Assembly: GCA_964498965.1 (NCBI GenBank)
Contig: CAZCJU010000058.1
Location: 1 to 11,008 of the forward strand
Source: CAZCJU01 sp964498965
GTDB lineage: Bacteria; Bacillota; Clostridia; Oscillospirales; CAG-272
Reading direction: 5' to 3'
DNA: 11,008 nucleotides
Part shown: piece after piece, positions 7,268 to 11,008 of the stretch
Numbering within the stretch: the first letter of the stretch is position 1
How the letters are laid out: each line of letters begins with the position of its first letter
Notes under the pieces: generated by a model
Seen by the model: the letters and a program-made list of their open reading frames with translations, nothing else
The model's database searches: none
Told to the model about the DNA's origin: nothing
Position numbers and translations under genes: made by a program

Positions 7268-8152
7268 TCAATCGTCATTAAAACCGAATCTTTTATATGC
7301 CGACGCATTATCACGCCAATTTTCCTTTACCTTGACCCAAAGATTTATATAGACCGGCAAACCGAAGAACTGCTCCAGCTCCTGTCGTGCGTATGTACCT
7401 ATACGTTTAAGCATTTCTCCGTTTTTTCCGATTATAATTCCCTTGTGCGAGGCTTTCTCGCAGTATACTTCGGCTCGTATTTCTATCAGCTTTGATTTTT
7501 CCTTGAAGTCCTCGATAACGACGGCACAGCCGTGCGGTATTTCTTCATCGGTCAAACGCAGGATCTTTTCTCTTATGACCTCCGCACATATAAGTCTGTC
7601 CGGTTGATCCGTTATCATATCCTCGGGGAAAAACCAATTTTCCTCGGTCATATGCTTTTTCACGGCTTCGAGAATGATATCCACTCCGTCGTTTTTCAAA
7701 GCCGAGATCGGTATCACGTCCTCGAAATCGGCAAGTGTACTGTAATCGTTTATCGCCTGTGCTATTTTTTCGGGCTTAACGCTGTCGCATTTATTTATTA
7801 TAAGGAATATGGGGACGTTTTGTTTTTTTAACTTTTGTGTTATTGCCTTTTCCGTGCCGTTCGGCTTATTACCCGCTTCGACAACAAACAGAATGCAATT
7901 CACACCGCTCATTGAGGAATATGCACTTTTCACCATAAAGCCGCCCAGTCCGGTTTTGGGGTCATGTATTCCGGGAGTATCGAGAAATATCATTTGCGTT
8001 TCGTCTTTCGTAAGAACACCTGTAATTCTCGTTCTCGTAGTTTGCGGTTTATTGGAAACGATCGCTATTTTTTCGCCGAGTATCGTATTCATAAGTGTGG
8101 ATTTACCAACATTTGCTTTTCCTATTATCGCAATAAATCCGGAGCTTTTCAT
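7268..8152 (-). CDS. era: GTPase Era
   Basis: This 294-aa essential GTPase binds the 3' end of 16S rRNA and helps assemble the 30S subunit. GTPase motifs are complete: G1 GKANVGKS at residues 11-18, switch I NKPQTTRTRITG at 34-45, G3 DTPG at 59-62, G4 NKCD at 120-123 and G5 SAL at 150-152. The C-terminal KH domain carries IIIGKNGEMLKRIG at 239-252, followed by the typical ending INLWVKVKENWRDN at 269-282. An in-frame ATG at 8194 would add 14 basic residues. I chose ATG 8152 because it overlaps the ybeY stop as ATGA and gives the family's usual short N-terminus (MKSSGFIAIIGK). The coupling to ybeY fits their shared role in 16S rRNA maturation. Confidence 0.97.
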   Translation of the reverse strand: MKSSGFIAIIGKANVGKSTLMNTILGEKIAIVSNKPQTTRTRITGVLTKDETQMIFLDTPGIHDPKTGLGGFMVKSAYSSMSGVNCILFVVEAGNKPNGTEKAITQKLKKQNVPIFLIINKCDSVKPEKIAQAINDYSTLADFEDVIPISALKNDGVDIILEAVKKHMTEENWFFPEDMITDQPDRLICAEVIREKILRLTDEEIPHGCAVVIEDFKEKSKLIEIRAEVYCEKASHKGIIIGKNGEMLKRIGTYARQELEQFFGLPVYINLWVKVKENWRDNASAYKRFGFNDD

Positions 8153-8619
8153 TTGCCGTACACTCTTCCGATTATATTTTTTTGCCTTTGACACATATCC
8201 TTGTCTTCCTCTTTGCTTCTTTCGTGGTCATATCCCAAAAGGTGAAGCACGGAATGAACGCACAAAAAGCATATTTCCCTATTCAAGCCGTGTTCAAGTT
8301 CTCTCGCCTGTTCTGCGGCACGTCTTACGTTTATGACGATATCGCCAAGGGTGATCACATTATCCGCACAGCCGTTTATATCGTTTCTGCAATCATACAT
8401 CGGAAACGACAGCACATCGGTGGACGTATCCTTATTTCTGTATGCGGAATTAAGCGTTCTTATCCCGTCGTCGTCGGTAAATGTCACCGAGATCTCGCAA
8501 CGCTTATTTACGTTTTCCGAAAGCAACGTCAAATTCACGCAGTATTCTATCTCCGCTTTCAGAGTTTTTGAGATAACGAGCATATTTTGTTCATTTTTGA
8601 AATAAAATCTGTTCTTCAT
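8149..8619 (-). CDS. ybeY: rRNA maturation endoribonuclease YbeY
   Basis: This 156-aa metal-dependent RNase belongs to the UPF0054 family, which acts in 16S rRNA 3'-end maturation and 70S quality control. The zinc motif is HSVLHLLGYDH, with H122, H126 and H132 as ligands. The first G of the usual HGTLH form is replaced by S, a mild change that keeps the ligands. Two further family blocks are present, STDVLSFP at residues 66-73 and TLGDIVI at 90-96. The ATG overlaps the phoH stop as ATGA, which decides the start. The gene's own stop overlaps era in the same way, so phoH, ybeY and era are translated as a coupled set. The sequence is complete, with no frameshift. Confidence 0.96.
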   Translation of the reverse strand: MKNRFYFKNEQNMLVISKTLKAEIEYCVNLTLLSENVNKRCEISVTFTDDDGIRTLNSAYRNKDTSTDVLSFPMYDCRNDINGCADNVITLGDIVINVRRAAEQARELEHGLNREICFLCVHSVLHLLGYDHERSKEEDKDMCQRQKNIIGRVYGK

Positions 8620-9626
8620 TTTTTGAATTTATACCTTTTATCGGTGTTAGTTTCTGTGCTTCGCTGTGATTTTTCGTATTTTTCGTAAGCCAATATTATT
8701 TTTTGAACAAGCTTGTGTCTTACCACGTCTTTTTCCGTGAATTTATGGATCGCTATATCCTCTATGCCGTCAAGCACCTTTACGGCTTCCTTGAGTCCGC
8801 TTTTCTTGCCTATCGGCAGATCGGTCTGAGTTATATCGCCCGTAACTATCGCTTTGGAGTTAAATCCCAAGCGCGTTAAAAACATCTTCATCTGCTCGGG
8901 AGTCGTATTTTGAGCTTCATCGAGTATAATGAATGAGTCGTCGAGTGTACGTCCTCGCATATAAGCAAGTGGGGCTATCTCTATGATTCCCTTTTCGGAA
9001 TATCTTTGATATGTTTCCACCCCGAGCATTTCATACAATGCATCGTAAAGGGGTCTGAGATAAGGGTCGATCTTATTTTGCAGATCGCCCGGTAAAAAGC
9101 CGAGCTTTTCTCCCGCTTCAACTGCGGGGCGCGTCAGTATGATACGGTTCACCTTTTTTTCGCGGAGTGCTTTTGTCGCCATTGCGACGGCGAGGAAAGT
9201 TTTTCCTGTGCCGGCAGGTCCTATGCCGAGTATCACCGTATTTTTTTCTATGGCTTCGACGTATTTTTTCTGTCCGACGGTTTTCGCTTTTATCGGTTTA
9301 CCTCTTGTCGTTACACATATACAATCGTCGTCAAGCTCTTCGAGTCTGTCACCGTCACCGTCCTCGAGCATCGACACGGCATACGTCACATTTTGTTCCG
9401 TGACTACCTCGTTCAGCTCCGATACTCTTTTCAAATAGCGTAATACTTCACACGCTTTTTCCGCATTTTCGCCGACTGCCGTAACGGAGTTCCCGCACGT
9501 GCGGTCCGTATCGGATATCATCAACTTGACATTGAAAGCGTTTTCGATGATCTCCGCATTACGATCGTACGGACCGAATATTTTCGCCGTTTGTTCGGCG
9601 GTATCGGTAAGTACCGTTTTCTCCAT
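8616..9626 (-). CDS. phoH: PhoH-family ATPase (PhoL type)
   Basis: This is a 336-aa cytosolic P-loop ATPase of the PhoH family, usually next to ybeY and thought to act in RNA or ribosome metabolism; its exact activity is unsettled. A KH-like N-terminal region (about residues 1-75) precedes a linker rich in Asp and Glu near 88-101. The ATPase core has TVGQKKYVEAI at 116-126, Walker A GPAGTGKT at 136-143, LTRPAVEAGEKLGFLPGDL at 164-182, Walker B FIILDEAQN at 232-240 and VTGDITQTDLP at 261-271, all matching the family. I use ATG 9626, one base after the prfB stop. ATG 9659 would add 11 residues and overlap prfB. No strong ribosome site is seen, consistent with coupling to prfB translation. Confidence 0.94.
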   Translation of the reverse strand: MEKTVLTDTAEQTAKIFGPYDRNAEIIENAFNVKLMISDTDRTCGNSVTAVGENAEKACEVLRYLKRVSELNEVVTEQNVTYAVSMLEDGDGDRLEELDDDCICVTTRGKPIKAKTVGQKKYVEAIEKNTVILGIGPAGTGKTFLAVAMATKALREKKVNRIILTRPAVEAGEKLGFLPGDLQNKIDPYLRPLYDALYEMLGVETYQRYSEKGIIEIAPLAYMRGRTLDDSFIILDEAQNTTPEQMKMFLTRLGFNSKAIVTGDITQTDLPIGKKSGLKEAVKVLDGIEDIAIHKFTEKDVVRHKLVQKIILAYEKYEKSQRSTETNTDKRYKFKK

Positions 9627-9627
9627 A

Positions 9628-10737
9628 TTATATCTTGACCTTCGAGCGGAGATACGCATTTATAAAGCCGTCGATCTCGCCGTCCATGACCGCCTGTATA
9701 TTGCCGTCCTCATAGCCTGTTCTGGTATCCTTTGCTAGTGTATACGGCATGAACACATATGAGCGGATCTGGCTGCCCCATTCGATATTCGTTTTTTCGC
9801 CCTTTATATCCTCGATTTTCTCCAAATTTTCGCGTGTTTTTATCTCGACGAGCTTACTTTTCAGCATTTTTAATGCGGTTTCTTTATTTTGAAGCTGGCT
9901 TCGTTCGGTCTGACATCCGACAACGATGCCCGTCGGTTTATGGACTATACGTATCGCCGAGTCCGTTTTGTTTATGTGCTGGCCGCCCGCACCGCTCGAT
10001 CTGTGTGCTGTGATCTCGAGATCCTCATCTCTTATTTCCACGTCGTTTGAATCGTCAAGCTCCGGAGTGACCTCAACGGACGCAAAAGAGGTATGGCGTC
10101 TGCCCGATGCATCGAACGGCGACACTCTGACCAAGCGGTGGACACCGCTTTCGCCTTTCATGTAACCGTAGGCATAATCGCCCTCTATCATGATGGTCGC
10201 ACTCTTTATTCCCGCTTCTTCACCGTCGAGCCAATCGACAAGCTTCACCTTATATCCGTTTTTATCGCCCCAACGTGTATACATTCTGTACAGCATCAAC
10301 GCCCAATCCTGTGCCTCGGTACCGCCGGCTCCGGGGTGAAATGATATTATGGCGTTACTTCGGTCGTATTCGCCCGACAGCAACACCTCCATATTCATTT
10401 TATCGATTTTTTTTCTAATGTTGTCCGCTTCCTCGAGTATTTCGTCTACCGAGCTTTCGTCGTTTTCCTCGATCGAGATTTCGCACATGACATATGCGTC
10501 CTCGACAGCCGAGGAAAGAGCCTCAAATTCGCCGATCTTATCCTTGTTTTGCTTTATGGTACGTAATACCTTGCCGCTCACCGAACGATCGTTCCAAAAA
10601 TCGGCTTCCGTCGTTTTCTTTTCAAGTTCCTCCACTGTCGAGCGAAGCTCGTCGAGCTTTATAGTTATCGCAAGCTCTGCAACCTCTTTTTTCATTGCAC
10701 CGAGCTTAAGTCTTGCCTCATCAAGTTGTAATATCAT
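9628..10737 (-). CDS. prfB: Peptide chain release factor 2
   Basis: This 369-aa factor terminates translation at UGA and UAA stop codons. The codon-recognition tripeptide is SPF at residues 206-208 in VRVSPFDASGRRH. The peptidyl-tRNA hydrolysis motif is GGQ at 251-253 in SSGAGGQHINKTDSAIRI. The N-terminal helical domain includes EADFWND at 44-50 and the conserved FHPGAGGTEAQDWA at 133-146. The ending MDGEIDGFINAYLRS is also typical. The gene is open in a single frame from the ATG: the CTT-TGA-C programmed frameshift site found near codon 25 in many bacteria is absent, and the matching region (10657-10668) reads ATA ACT ATA AAG. A ribosome site AAAGG lies 5 nt before the ATG, and a good promoter lies about 50 nt upstream. 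Confidence 0.97.
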   Translation of the reverse strand: MILQLDEARLKLGAMKKEVAELAITIKLDELRSTVEELEKKTTEADFWNDRSVSGKVLRTIKQNKDKIGEFEALSSAVEDAYVMCEISIEENDESSVDEILEEADNIRKKIDKMNMEVLLSGEYDRSNAIISFHPGAGGTEAQDWALMLYRMYTRWGDKNGYKVKLVDWLDGEEAGIKSATIMIEGDYAYGYMKGESGVHRLVRVSPFDASGRRHTSFASVEVTPELDDSNDVEIRDEDLEITAHRSSGAGGQHINKTDSAIRIVHKPTGIVVGCQTERSQLQNKETALKMLKSKLVEIKTRENLEKIEDIKGEKTNIEWGSQIRSYVFMPYTLAKDTRTGYEDGNIQAVMDGEIDGFINAYLRSKVKI

Positions 10738-10785
10738 ATTAACCTTTTAATCTCCGACACTTGTAAATCATATTTTACTTTTGTT

Positions 10786-10814
10786 ATTATATCACAAAAA
10801 TTACCGTCTGTCTA
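10786..10814 (-). promoter_or_regulatory. Sigma-A-type promoter for prfB and the downstream cluster
   Basis: The minus strand has -35 TAGACA (10814-10809, five of six matches to TTGACA), a 17-nt spacer and a perfect -10 TATAAT (10791-10786) with a TG extension (TGATATAAT). Transcription should begin near 10779, giving a leader of about 42 nt before the prfB ATG. No other gene lies between, and the packing downstream makes this the likely main promoter for prfB through recO. Confidence 0.75.
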
Positions 10815-10898
10815 TAGCTGTTCACACAAAATTTACAACACTATGGCGATCATCTTCGGTGCGTTTCCGCATTTTTTGCGAAAATTTATGCACCCGTG

Positions 10899-10927
10899 TT
10901 GACTTTTTGCGTTTTTTATGATAATAT
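10899..10927 (+). promoter_or_regulatory. Promoter for the divergent plus-strand gene
   Basis: TTGACT (10899-10904) and TAATAT (10922-10927) are separated by 17 nt, and a TG dinucleotide precedes the -10. Transcription would start near 10934, about 59 nt before the ATG at 10993. It stands back to back with the prfB promoter, about 85 nt away, so the two could share regulation. Confidence 0.6.
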
Positions 10928-10949
10928 GTTCCCAAACAACCAAACAAAA

Positions 10950-10975
10950 TTTCGAAAAGGCTTATATTTTCGAAA
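10950..10975 (+). repeat. Leader inverted repeat with two TTCGAA cores
   Basis: TTTCGAAAA (10950-10958) and TTTTCGAAA (10967-10975) can form a 9-bp stem with an 8-nt loop. Because each arm contains the palindrome TTCGAA, the pair also reads as a direct repeat spaced 18 nt apart. It sits between the predicted transcription start and the ribosome site. It could be a leader hairpin or a two-site operator; the sequence does not decide between them. Confidence 0.4.
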
Positions 10976-10992
10976 AATCAAGGGAGGAATAC

Positions 10993-11008
10993 ATGAAAAC
11001 ACCGATAC
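10993..11008 (+). CDS. Start of a divergent gene (cut by the right edge)
   Basis: Only five full codons are present (MKTPI), too few to identify a product. The call rests on the start signals: a near-perfect ribosome site AGGGAGG at 10981-10987, a 5-nt spacer, then ATG, with a promoter upstream. It is the only gene on the plus strand in this window. Confidence 0.65.

Noticed and set aside
10868..10890. Imperfect dyad TTTCCGCA...TGCGAAA in the divergent gap
   Set aside because: It needs a bulge, is short and is not placed at the end of any gene, so I do not call it a terminator or operator.
1..11008. tRNA genes, CRISPR repeats, insertion-sequence ends, known riboswitches
   Set aside because: I looked by eye on both strands and saw no cloverleaf, no regularly spaced repeats, no transposase and no recognised aptamer core; nearly all of the window is accounted for by intact genes.

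Overview
This window looks like a chromosomal segment from an anaerobic, low-to-mid GC Firmicute, most likely a gut-type member of the Clostridia. That placement is an inference from three things: a MutS2-Smr protein, the phoH-ybeY-era-recO gene order, and a clostridial-style L-rhamnose isomerase. No 16S rRNA or other lineage marker is present. Nine genes, one cut by the left edge, lie on the minus strand and read from about 10.74 kb down to base 1. A tenth gene begins divergently at the right edge on the plus strand.

Region 1 (10737 down to 6458) is a tightly packed housekeeping run: prfB (release factor 2), phoH, ybeY, era and recO. The run starts from a good sigma-A-type promoter at 10786-10814. 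phoH starts 1 nt after the prfB stop. phoH/ybeY and ybeY/era overlap by ATGA, which implies translational coupling. The theme is translation termination, rRNA maturation and 30S assembly (RF2, YbeY, Era), followed by recombinational repair (RecO).

Region 2 (6338 down to 3942) is mutS2, a complete 798-aa MutS2 with ATPase, coiled-coil and Smr domains. A weak promoter may lie just upstream. Region 3 (3761 down to 3345) is an unrecognised, very acidic small protein. It has its own extended -10 promoter and an 8-bp leader hairpin.

Region 4 (3249 down to 488) is a rhamnose catabolic pair, rhaB (kinase) then rhaA (isomerase), closed by a strong hairpin terminator. Together the two enzymes convert L-rhamnose to L-rhamnulose and then L-rhamnulose-1-phosphate. 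The aldolase, mutarotase, transporter and regulator are not in the window. Region 5 (417 to 1) is the first 139 codons of a MATE-family transporter.

The 254-nt divergent gap at 10738-10992 holds back-to-back promoters and an AT-rich inverted repeat in the leader of the plus-strand gene. I see no mobile element, CRISPR array, tRNA, rRNA or recognised riboswitch. I also see no clear candidate for a new multi-gene system. The least explained parts are the acidic protein with its leader, the palindrome between it and rhaB, and the leader of the divergent gene.
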